NCBI GenBank assembly: GCA_028673005.1
Contig: CM054115.1
Coordinates: 5,253,501-5,317,500 of the forward strand
Source of the DNA: Tanypteryx hageni
Lineage: Eukaryota > Arthropoda > Insecta > Odonata > Petaluridae
Direction of reading: 5' to 3'
DNA: 64,000 nt
Position numbers and translations under genes: made by a program. The notes beneath the pieces are model-generated. The model saw only the letters and a list, made by a program, of their open reading frames with translations. It was not told the DNA's origin and ran no database searches. How positions within the stretch are numbered: the first letter of the stretch is position 1; each line of letters opens with the position of its first letter. Shown here piece after piece: positions 55,814 to 64,000 of the stretch.

Positions 55814-57306
55814 TTAATTTTCAGTGGAAATTACAGAATTAATCATTGATATTTTCATAACTGGATTAACATGTTCCAAGCAGTACTTGCACTTTTTGCA
55901 AAAATACCTACTTTTTCTGTTCCTGCCTATGCAGTCTCTGCATTGACCACATGAAGTTGTAGGTGGTTCTTGCGCTATCGTCTGCATGTCTGACCCAATA
56001 CAAATTCTCCTCCATATTTCATTAGGAATGGTGTTATGGAGTGATTTCCATGTTAGGTGCTCATTTACTAGGGCAAGCAACAGTTCTCTCAAAAAATCTC
56101 TTTGGGGTTTTTGTTCTTGACCATTACCATGATAAATTACTCTTACTTAGTGATTTCCATGTTAGGTGCTCATTTACTAGGGCAAGCAACAGTTCTCTCA
56201 AAAAATCTCTTTGGGGTTTTTGTTCTTGACCATTACCATGTTAAATTACTCTCGCATTTATAGCTCCGGTATGCAGTACGCTGTAGAATATAACCATCAG
56301 ACATCTTGTTGTTGCATTCATTTTGTCAACAACATCAACTCCACCTTTTGTGTCATTATAGAAAGTAATTATTTTGGATTTTTTTATTTCCAGTGTCAAC
56401 ATCAATTTTTTCTTCATGGTGCATAGTTGAAAGCAATAAAGCATTTTTTGCCTTCTTAGAAATGTATGTGACCAATGTGAAATTCTCTTGGAAAGCCAAA
56501 TATTGAGGATTTTTCTTCCCTGTTCCTCATAGAAAAAAATTCGAGTGAATTTGCCTCTTGCTTTTTCTTACAGTGCCAATCAACATTGTTTACTTTTATT
56601 ATCTCCGAGAACACTAATAAATTTTCCTGATATGAATAATAACCATTAAATTTGCATAACATTATTATAAATTTAATATATATCTTTCATCAGTTTCTTA
56701 AAAAATCTTCAATACTGGTTTTTCTGACCATTTAGACAAATTTCACAGCTAAATTTCATAAGCCATCATTCAGCTCTAACTCTCCGTATATATCAAGGAG
56801 ACTTTTTGTTGACAAAGCTATTGATAAATTTTTTTCCTGTCCCAAGAGATATGAGAAGATGTTTTTAACCCTCTCTGGTCCAAATTTAAATGCCCAGAAT
56901 GTCCAGTTTTGAGCCTTTTAATTCACAAGAATCTCACTCCAAGAACATCATTTCACATAAATGATAGTAACACTTTCTTATCCTATTTTATTGAAATTTT
57001 CAGTAATTATTTACTTATTAATGTATTGTTTATTTAAAAAATTTCCTACCTTATAATGGTTTTAGTTTAATGACACCCACATGGAAATATTTTGAAAAAG
57101 ATTTATACCTATTAAAAGTCATGCAATTACGAACAATTAGGCAATTAATATAAGGGCTATGCCAATAATCCCTGTTTTTTGACAAATCAAATATTCTCAT
57201 CTAAATTAGCACTTCTAGATATGCCTTTAGTTCTTCTATTGTAATATCAACCCACTCTCTATCAACCATCCCTGAATTGCTTTGTTTGAATTGGGCGTAT
57301 ATATTG
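55814..57306 (-). pseudogene. piggyBac (PB2) transposase, main part
   Basis: From 57296 leftwards: MVDREWVDITIEELKAYLEV, then RDYWHSPY and SFSKYFHVGVIKLKP (start of the DDE region), many stops, MLCKFNGYYSYQENLLVFSE (56662-56456), then IITFYNDTKGGVDVVDKMNA, LMVIFYSVLHTGAINARV (56444-56241). It ends with the cysteine-rich domain CGQCRDCIG, YFCKKCKYCLEH (56092-55814). A 110-bp tandem duplication (56041-56256) interrupts the tail. It was a cut-and-paste transposase for TTAA sites and is now broken. Confidence 0.8.
56041..56256. repeat. 110-bp tandem duplication within the PB2 transposase
   Basis: The sequence from GTGATTTCCATGTTAGG at 56041 recurs at 56151 almost unchanged. It duplicates coding sequence, so it arose after or during decay of the transposase. 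Confidence 0.85.
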
Positions 57307-59496
57307 CTATAAGCGAAGGAAAATTCTCCAAAGCCAGTCAAACTGATAAAACCCGGTCCCCTTCCATCCCCCTCCCTAGGGACTGCATAACCTTACAGAG
57401 GTGGGAGGGTTTGTGTACTCTTACGAACCAAAAAGCTATGCCGGCGGGAGATAATTCTCCTCGTAGGACCATCCAAGCCGGAAAGGTCTGAGGGGAAGAG
57501 TCAGACTAAGAAGCAGTCTTGGGGGTTTTACATCCCCCTGTGCAAGGGCAGCAGCTTGCGCAGTACCTCTGTAGTGGTGATCATGTGGATCTGAACAGCT
57601 ACAGATGGGTAATCACTCTGTGAAACTGCGATGAGGAAAGCAAGGGGAAACTACCTCATTATATTTACCATGATAGGCTGAAAAGCTGAAAATACCTCTA
57701 TGGATCTTTCTGGGGTAAAATATTCCGGAGGTAAAATAGTCCCCCAATCGGATCTCCGGGTGGGGACTACCCTAGGGGATGCACAGAGGAAATGAAACAT
57801 TAATAAGAAAGCAAGTAGTGAGAAATTAAAAATAGGCACATGGAATGTTAGGACTATGAATTCAGGGGGTAAACTAGAGAACTTAAAAAGGGAAATGAGA
57901 AGGAATAATGTAGGTATAGTAGGTCTTAGTGAAGTTCGGTGGGAAGGAGAAGGCGAGGTAAATTCAGACGAATTTAAGATTATTTACTCGGGAGGGGAGA
58001 AAAAGGAAAGGGGAGTGGGGATTATAATGAGAAAAGAGATAGCTGAAAGAATTAGCAAGGTAGTGACAGTTAATGATAGATTAATAGCCGTAAAACTTTA
58101 AATGGAGCCAGTGGAAATGCTTATAATTCAAGTGTATATGCCAACAACTAATGCTGGCGACGACGAAGTAGATGAAATCTATGAACAGATTATGGAGATA
58201 TTGGAGGAGGAGGGAAAAGGAAGGATCACCACCATAGTAATGGGAGATTGGAACAGTGTAGTCGGAGAGGGACAGGAAGATAACATAGTGGGAAAATATG
58301 GACTAGGGAAGAGAAATGAAAGAGGGGATAAACTTGTGGAATTCTGCCATAGAAATAGATTAATTATAACTAATACATGGTTTAAGCATCACCAGCGGAG
58401 ACTTTACACAAGGAGAAGCCCAGGAGACCAGAGACGATACCAGATAGATTAAATACTAGTCAATGAAAGATTTAGAAATAGCATTAAAAATGTGAAAACA
58501 CTACCAGGGGCAGATATCGATTCCGACCACAACCTTTTGGTGGCAAATACACAATGTAGACTGAAGAGCGTTAAGAGAAACATAAGAGTTAACAAGAAAT
58601 GGAACTTAGAGGAACTCCTTAAAAACAAGGAGGCTATTATGACTGAGCTGGTGGAAAGGTTGGGGGAGGGATCTGAAGAAAATAGGAAGAGTGTAGATGA
58701 GGAGTGGAGATACATCCATAGCAACATTAAAGATGTAATGGAAAAGAAGGTAGGAAAGATAACGGGTCAAAGAAACAAAAAACCCTGGATCACAGCAGCC
58801 ATGCTGCAAAAAATGGAAGAGCGGAGAAAGTGGAAGAACATAAACACTGAAGAAGGCCAAAGAAAGTAGAAGGAGTTAAATAATGCTTTAAGAAGGGAAA
58901 CAGATAAAGCCAGAGAACAGTGGATAAATGAGAAATGCGAGGAGATTGTCGAATGTGAAAGAATTTGTAGAACAGACCTCATGTATAGCAAAGCAAGGGA
59001 ACTATTCAAGAAAAAAGCAAGAAAGATAGGACGTAAAGGAATCATGAATAAAAGTGGTAAAATAGTATCGGAGCCAGACAATGTAAAGAATGTCTGGAAA
59101 GAATACATTGAGGTTCTGTATGACAAAGAAGGAAAGCCAAGAAATATTGAATTAAATGAAAAAGAGGATGTGGAAGGAGATCAGCTAGGACCAAGTATTC
59201 TCGAGTCTGAAGTTAAAAGAGCAATTGATGACATGAAAAGAAGGAAGGCTGTTGGGAGTGATGATATACCCGTGGATGTTCTTAACCCTTAGTTAGTCGC
59301 GTGAAAAAAAGTTCCGTAATTAGTCGCGTGGGGTCAATATGACCCCAAAATGATTTCTCAAGATAAGCAATAATATATTAATTTATTTATATTTTACTGG
59401 AAATAAAATCAATCTTACATTATAATACAATTATTTATTAATAATTTTTACAATAAACATTGATTAAAATAACTTAAAATATTTTTTTGTATTTTC

Positions 59497-60009
59497 TAAT
59501 CACTTTCCCTCTCCCCACATTCAATGCACTTCATTATCATATGGTCTTTGCAAGTAAAAGCTCCACAATTTCCACATCTAGTGGACACTTTATTGTCCTT
59601 ATTTCTTGGGCAATGTTCGCATCTTCCCCTTGATAGTACCAATCCCGGTTGGACCTTCCTCCGCAAGTCCCTGTTGAGTGCATATGCGCTTTCGGAGATG
59701 CCTAGATATAAACTGACTCTGAGACCTCAAAATCTGTAGATCCTTTATTAATTCCTTCGATAATGATTTCAAGAAATTTCGCCTTGTCATTTCCTTTTGA
59801 ACGTTTTGTTTATGAACAATAAAGGCATTTATGGCAGAAACGTTCAGCAAATGAAAAAACACAACTAACTGCCATCTTTTCGTTCTTCTGCCAACATTAT
59901 AAGCAGCGCAGAGCTGATCGCATGTATCTACGCCACCTTTTGTTGCATTGTCGCATGAAGGTCGCGTTGAGGGCTTTATTAGGGATAGTACTATTTTTGC
60001 GGAGATCAC
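59497..60009 (-). pseudogene. piggyBac (PB3) transposase C-terminus
   Basis: It starts within KPSTRPSCDNATKGGVDTCD, continues RRTKRWQLVVFFHLLNVSAI, INAFIVHKQN and LSKELIKDL, and after a frameshift near 59625 ends with the zinc domain CEHCPRNKDNKVSTRCGNCG, then CKDHMIMKCIECG before a stop at about 59500. The catalytic aspartates upstream of KGGVD are missing because the sequence beyond 60009 is unrelated. It is a deletion derivative that kept both ends. Confidence 0.85.
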
Positions 60010-60450
60010 TCACACTTGTGGGTTAGACATCGGTCGCGGCACGGTCGCTTTCCGGCCCCCACCTACAGCATGAAGTAGTTTATGGCTGCCCCCAACTAGC
60101 AGAAAGATTCAAGCTCACTTCTGCTGTCACCGAAGATTGCCCTCGATGGGGCTTGGTGCAAAAGTTGCCTCCTCGAGCGACCCAAGGGGTTCGTGCCGAG
60201 GTCCAACCGCGTCCTCCCCTATAAGTGTGAACGTACTTGGGACTTCTCCATAGAAACCCCGTTGAAAATAGGATTTTCATATTTTGGTCTAAAATGTCGC
60301 AACCGTGACCGTCATGCGGCCGGTAGGAGATCCAAAAACTTTGAAGATTGCCGATCTCATTCGTGTTCGTGCTTATTCCGAAAAATAAGGGAGAAACTCG
60401 TGCTAAAAAGGGTGAGCGGTAATAAAAGGCAAACAGCTTTCTTTTAGAGA
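60003..60450. other. GC-rich unassigned insert within PB3
   Basis: Between the transposase remnant and the right arm of PB3 lies a GC-richer block (GGCCCCCACC, CTCGATGGGGC, GCCGAGGTCCAACCGCG) with no frame or RNA fold that I recognise. It could be a captured genomic segment replacing the missing transposase half. Confidence 0.4.
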
Positions 60451-62511
60451 GACCACGTGCGTTTGTTTGTGACTTTTATTGCGGGTAGAAAACTATGGGA
60501 AGAAAACGGTTGCATGTGTGCGGCCGAAGTAAGAAAACACCCGGAGAATTCCGAAAAGAGTGAAAAGGGTACATTGGAGGGGGGGAGAGGGGGGGGGGAG
60601 ATGGGAGGAAGAGGGGTAACAACCTATAGTGAAAATTAGTGAAGTAGAAATGTATCATAAGAGAACTAGTGTTAAAACAATGAAATACTGCTTATCAGGA
60701 AAATTATTTGTATTTCTGATGTGATAATAATAATCTGTATTGCGTTTAACCCTTCTAGACCAATAGAGAAAAAAGCAACAGGTAGAGAGATATCAAAATA
60801 AAAGCAACATTTTTAACCTCATATATACATAACAAATGGATACACACCAAAATAGCACATTAAAATAGTTTAATTTTCTCAATATTTACAATATTTATAC
60901 TATAAATATAAATATCAAAATATCAAAAATAACAAATTAATAAAAAAACAAAAATGCAAATTTCTCTTCTAGAATGTCAGTTTCGAAGATAGAACAAGTT
61001 TGGGTTAGATTTTTAATACATTTCTTTAGATATTGACGAAAAAACATTGCTTGGGGTCATATTGACCCCACGCGACTAATTAAGGGTTAAGGTTTTGGGG
61101 TCTAAAGCAGTTAACAACTCACAAAATTTTTTAACCAAGTATATGATACTGGCATATGGCTTGAAGATTTTTTAGATGTTGTGATGGTACCACTGGAGAA
61201 AAAGAACAATGCAAAATGTTGTAAGGATTACAGAACTATTAGTTTAATTTCTCATACAGCTAAAGTTCTAACCAGAATAATAACAAAAAGAATTGAATGT
61301 AAAATAGAAACGGAGCTGCAAGATAATCAGTTTGGTTTCAGAAGAGGAAGAGGGACTAGAGATGCTATAGGATGTATGAGGATGATGATAGAAAGAGCGC
61401 TAGAAGTCAACAAAGGTATGTATTTTTGTTTTGTAGATTGGGAGAAAGCTTTTGACTGAGTGAAATGGGATAAAATGCTGGGTATTTTAAACAAAATAGG
61501 AATAGATTGGAAAGATAAAAGACTGCTTAAAAACCTTTACTTTGATCAAAAGATTAGAGTCAGGGTTGAAGGAGAAGAAACAGAAAGTACTTCAATAGGG
61601 ATGGGAGTGAGGCAGGGCTGTCCTATTTCACCAGCGATATTTAATATTTATGCAGAAACAATAACAGAAGAAGCGTTGATGAAAGAGAAAGGATTTAAGA
61701 TAGGAGGTGAAAGTATTACCACCATTAAATACGCAGATGATCAGGGCTTAATAGCAGAAGGCGAGAAAGAGCTTCAGAGGATGACAGACAGACTAGTGGA
61801 GGTTGGCCAACAATATGGAATGAAGATCAATGCAGAAAAAACGAAAGTCATGGTTGTTTCAAAGGAACATAAAGAATTAAATATAATGGTAAATGGCAAA
61901 AAATTGGAACAAGTAAGTAGTTTCAAATATCTTTGCAGTATTTTAGCGCAGGATGGAAGTAGTACACTGGACATCAGAAGTGGGATTGCAATGGCAAAAG
62001 CAGCATTTAACGAGAAGAAGGAGCTTCTCACAAGCAAGAAAATAAATTTAGAAACAAGGAAGAAATTAGAAAAATGCTACATATGGAGCATAGCTCTTTA
62101 TGGTGCAGAGACATGGACGGTAAGGAGAAAGGAGGAAAAATATTTAGAAAGTTGATGTGGGTATGGAGAAGAATGATGAAAGTGAAATGGACAGAGAGGA
62201 AGAGAAACGAAGAAGTATTAGAAATGGTGGGAGAAGAAAGGACGCTAATAAAAACAATCAGGAAAAGAAAAGCAAATTGGATAGGGCACATATTGAGAAG
62301 ACAGTGTTTACAAAGGACGATCTTAGAAGGAATAATTAGTGGAAGAAGAGGAAGAGGGAGAAAAAGAATAGGAATATTAGATAATATAAAGCAGGGATAT
62401 AATACTTATAGAGGTATAAAAGAGGCTACTAGGGAGAGAGAGAAATGGAGGCAGCGATTCAGTTAAAACCTGTCTTCGGACAGAAGCATGATGATGATGA
62501 TGATTCCATCC

Positions 62512-62968
62512 AACCCTAAACAAAGGGCTAACAAAAATCTTTCATAACGCAAATTATACATTAACGTTTCACAATACAAATAACATTAAAAATTTATTAG
62601 GGAATCCTAAAGACAAAATACCCACATTAGAAAAATCCGGCATATATCAAGTGTTGTGCCCCACATGCGACATTTCTTACATTGGCCAAACGAAAAGAAA
62701 TATTTCCATCAGATTCAAAGAACATTTAGCGCACTACAGACATGGACGCTTTGAAAAATCGACCGTCGCGAAACACATTTTGGAATATAACCACCCATTA
62801 GACACAAATAGTCTCAAACTGCTTAAACAAGTCCCAAATACCAAACTCGGCGCAACAGAAAGCTTACACATTCATAAATACAGACACACCCTGATGAATA
62901 ATGAGTTAGGGGTAATAAACAGCGTTCTTTTTAAACTGACCTCTCCCCCTTTTTCTCCCATCACCTAG
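62512..62968 (+). pseudogene. Penelope (PLE2) GIY-YIG endonuclease
   Basis: After LNKGLTKIF-like linker sequence comes GIYQVLCPTCDISYIGQTKR (CxxC and IGQT of GIY-YIG), then IRFKEHLAHYRHGRFEKSTV, AKHILEYNHPL and ATESLHIHKYRHTLMN. The frame is open from 62651 to 62968. It is the second half of a Penelope polyprotein whose RT half is absent here. Compared with PLE1, the same positions are conserved but the sequence is a different subfamily. Confidence 0.85.
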
Positions 62969-63119
62969 GTCATCTAGGTCCCCCCCTTTTTCCTACCCCC
63001 CCTTCCCCCCCTGCCCACCAACCAGGTATAAATACATGCACACAGCCCTGGACATCCACTTGAGAGCGTGCTACTGATCTTGGTTTCAGTCGCCCTCTCT
63101 CAAGTCCCCCTTTCCCCCT

Positions 63120-63172
63120 TTTTAACTCCTGATGATGGTTACTTTGTAGCCAAAATACGTATTGGGTTTTTA
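63120..63172 (+). ncRNA. degenerate hammerhead-like motif in PLE2 3' end
   Basis: The order is stem I strand AACTC (63124-63128), core CTGATGA (63129-63135), stem II GGTTAC-TTT-GTAGCC, core AAAA where GAAA is expected, palindromic stem III ATACGTAT, U17, then GGGTT closing stem I. The layout and the U after the CTGANGA core are the same as in PLE1. The G12-to-A change should impair cleavage. Confidence 0.45.
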
Positions 63173-63301
63173 TCCGGGTTCATCTGTTTTTATCCGGCCT
63201 TTTAACCGGGTTTTATCAGTTTGACTGGCTTTGGAGAATTTTCCTTCGCTTATATTTTATATATTTGCGAGTGTAGCTTACTCTCTTTTACGTATATATT
63301 G

Positions 63302-63680
63302 GTGTTATCTGTGATCTTTTGAAAAAATCCTCAACATCTAACATAAATATAAGGTAAGAAAATTCATTCACACCAGAAGGCAAATCATGAATAGGGCCAC
63401 TAAACCCCACAAAATCACCAAGCCCTTCATAACGCCTCATATCTTTCCAGTAAGTAAGATTCACATGGAGTGATTCACCTGATTGAAGATCTCTCTTGGC
63501 AAGAAATTGCATAATGTCATCCTCGAACTCTTTCATCTAGACCTTCCAACAACTCTGAATCTCTCAAACTATCAGAACCACTCGAATAAATTTCTTTATT
63601 CAGTTCTTCTGCATCACTCAACTGAGGGCTATGGTCGAAAAAAATAATTTTTCCAGCTCTCGTCATATTAGTGCACAAGG
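63302..63680 (-). pseudogene. piggyBac (PB2) transposase N-terminal part
   Basis: The minus strand (63536-63302) reads MKEFEDDIMQFLAKRDLQSG, GFSGPIHDLPSGVNEFSYLI and DVEDFFKRSQ. GF.GP......PS.V..F.....D.EDFF is the region ahead of the DDE domain in piggyBac transposases. Upstream frames to 63680 are broken but contain acidic residues typical of the N-terminus. It continues at 57296 after the Penelope insertion. Confidence 0.6.
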
Positions 63681-63925
63681 AGAAGGTTTGCTTACAAATA
63701 GCATGCCAGTTCTATTACAGAATAAAAGCTCATTTGCCCAAGATGATGATGGTCCTTTAGCCATCCCTCTCATCTCAGCCCTGGTCACGGCCGAGTGATG
63801 TCATCAGAAAAAAATTTAGAGCAATCAGCATATTGGAGTGTAAGGAGATTTGCTTACAAACGGCATACCACCTCCATCACAGAAGAAAAGCTCATATGCC
63901 CGAGATAATGATGATGTATCATCTG
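63670..63925. repeat. diverged tandem repeat, about 165-bp unit
   Basis: The segment with TTTGCTTACAAATAGCAT, AAAGCTCATTTGCCC and AAGATGATGATG (63685-63750) recurs at about 63850-63915 with roughly one difference in ten. It lies at the upstream side of the PB2 transposase. Confidence 0.6.
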
Positions 63926-64000
63926 GCTCATATATAATGTTACGCTGCTTCATTCATCAGTTGAATTCTGAGTGTTTATAAGAGAGAGAAATGAATATGT

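Larger units (their letters stand above)
59286..61086 (-). mobile_element. piggyBac element PB3 inserted in the RTE
   Basis: TTAA at 59282-59285 and 61087-61090. The termini CCCTTAGTTAGTCGCGTG and, inverted, CCCTTAATTAGTCGCGTG each lead into GGGGTCAATATGACCCCA. Removing it rejoins the RTE reading frame at DVL|K. The minus strand holds a transposase C-terminus at 60009-59497. The segment 60003-60450 is GC-rich and not piggyBac-like. Confidence 0.9.
57840..62466 (+). pseudogene. RTE polyprotein: endonuclease and reverse transcriptase, broken
   Basis: The endonuclease has GTWNVRTM, GLSEVRWEGEGE, GDWNSVVGEGQ and DIDSDHNLLV. A linker with KNKKPWITAAMLQKM-like sequence precedes the RT start KAVGSDDIPVDVL (59240-59290). 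After PB3 the RT continues: KDYRTISLISHTAKVLTRII, DNQFGFRRGRGTRDAI, FVDWEKAFD, GVRQGCPISPAIFNIY, KYADDQGLIAEGEKEL (YADD) and LYGAETWTVRRKEEKYLE. Stops at about 58100, 58452, 58869 and 61459 and a shift near 61170 inactivate it. The C-terminus ends at 62466 just before the repeat tail. Confidence 0.88.
57370..62503 (+). mobile_element. RTE-clade LINE, near full length, split by piggyBac PB3
   Basis: The 8-bp duplication TTCCATCC lies at 57362-57369 and 62504-62511. The 3' tail is a short ATG/GATGAT repeat (62488-62503), as in RTE elements. The interior carries a 5' UTR, the endonuclease and RT on the plus strand. PB3 is inserted at a TTAA in the RT start. It is the parent-like relative of the truncated copy at 17.3 kb. 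Confidence 0.88.
57307..63290 (+). mobile_element. Penelope-like element (PLE2) with inverted 50-bp end, split by RTE
   Basis: It is flanked by CGTATATATTG (57296-57306 and 63291-63301). Its left 50 bp (57308-57357) are a perfect inverted copy of 63205-63254 near its 3' end. The coding remainder (endonuclease) resumes after the RTE at 62512. The RT region is absent, so this is a 5'-truncated copy. The architecture (3'-terminal sequence inverted at the 5' side) repeats that of PLE1 and of the 13.1-kb mini-copy. Confidence 0.85.
55551..63680 (-). mobile_element. piggyBac transposon (PB2) interrupted by a Penelope nest
   Basis: The left terminus CCCTCCAGTACGCATGCC follows TTAA at 55547-55550. 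The minus-strand transposase starts right of the nest (63680-63302) and resumes at 57296, ending at about 55814. The break point is an 11-bp duplication CGTATATATTG. The right terminus is not seen, so the element may extend past 63680 or be truncated. Confidence 0.75.

Noticed and set aside
60457..60658. Short frames on both strands near a G-rich run
   Set aside because: They are caused by the GGGGGAGAGGGGGG low-complexity stretch.
1..64000. CRISPR array, bacterial operons or prophage
   Set aside because: Spliced exons, LINEs, hAT and piggyBac elements show a eukaryotic genome; tandem repeats lack spacer structure.

Overview
This is a eukaryotic, AT-rich, repeat-dominated genomic window. The mix of repeats (mellifera-type mariner, Tigger/pogo, piggyBac, several hAT families, Helitron, RTE, jockey-like and CR1-like LINEs, Penelope-like elements, a deleted Ty3/gypsy element and tRNA-headed SINEs), together with a gene carrying very large introns, fits an arthropod with a large genome, probably an insect. 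I cannot name the species.

Only one host gene is clearly recognisable: an inositol polyphosphate multikinase (IPMK) on the minus strand. Three exons lie at about 31.8-31.9 kb (start codon), 13.6-13.8 kb and 4.05-4.18 kb. They are joined by introns of about 18 and 9.4 kb whose phases match, and the 3' part of the gene lies beyond the left edge. Everything from about 32.4 kb to the right edge is transposon sequence upstream of this gene, and the introns are also filled with mobile elements.

Layout. 0.7-3.3 kb: ZMYM1-like hAT holding a head-to-head Penelope insertion with a hammerhead-like motif. 6.2 kb: a 24-bp minisatellite. 7.1-7.8 kb: Helitron pieces. 9.04-12.45 kb: a decayed ZBED5-type hAT with intact ends. 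13.1 kb: a 105-bp Penelope-end insertion. 15.0-16.8 kb: a tandem duplication and an inverted-repeat element hosting a Helitron end. 17.1-19.1 kb: SINE head plus a truncated RTE. 19.5-20.9 kb: Tigger. 21.3-22.75 kb: Penelope-like remnant split by a TA-inserting MITE. 22.9-24.9 kb: mariner scrap and a second ZMYM1-like hAT split by a SINE. 25-30.4 kb: hairpin, mariner scrap and several short hAT elements. 32.39-36.61 kb: a full-length BED-finger hAT with an intact, one-intron transposase, target duplications and TATCGATA-studded ends. 37.1-43 kb: a GC-richer block with a jockey-like LINE (minus) abutting an internally deleted gypsy element (plus). 44.3-49.1 kb: two CR1/jockey-type LINEs, one with an inverted 5' piece. 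49.1-55.5 kb: Tigger, mariner and another Tigger split by two piggyBac-type elements sharing one TTAA.

The right end (55.5-63.7 kb) is a four-deep nest: a piggyBac transposon is interrupted by a Penelope-like element, which is interrupted by an RTE LINE, which is interrupted by another piggyBac. Each inner step is supported by flanking duplications (11 bp, 8 bp and TTAA).

The most interesting signals are the TATCGATA arrays at the ends of the intact BED-finger hAT (the same word bound by the insect BED-finger protein DREF), the hammerhead-like motifs at Penelope 3' ends, and a recurring Penelope architecture in which the 3' terminus is present in inverted orientation at both sides of the insertion, including a minimal 105-bp copy with its own 12-bp target duplication.
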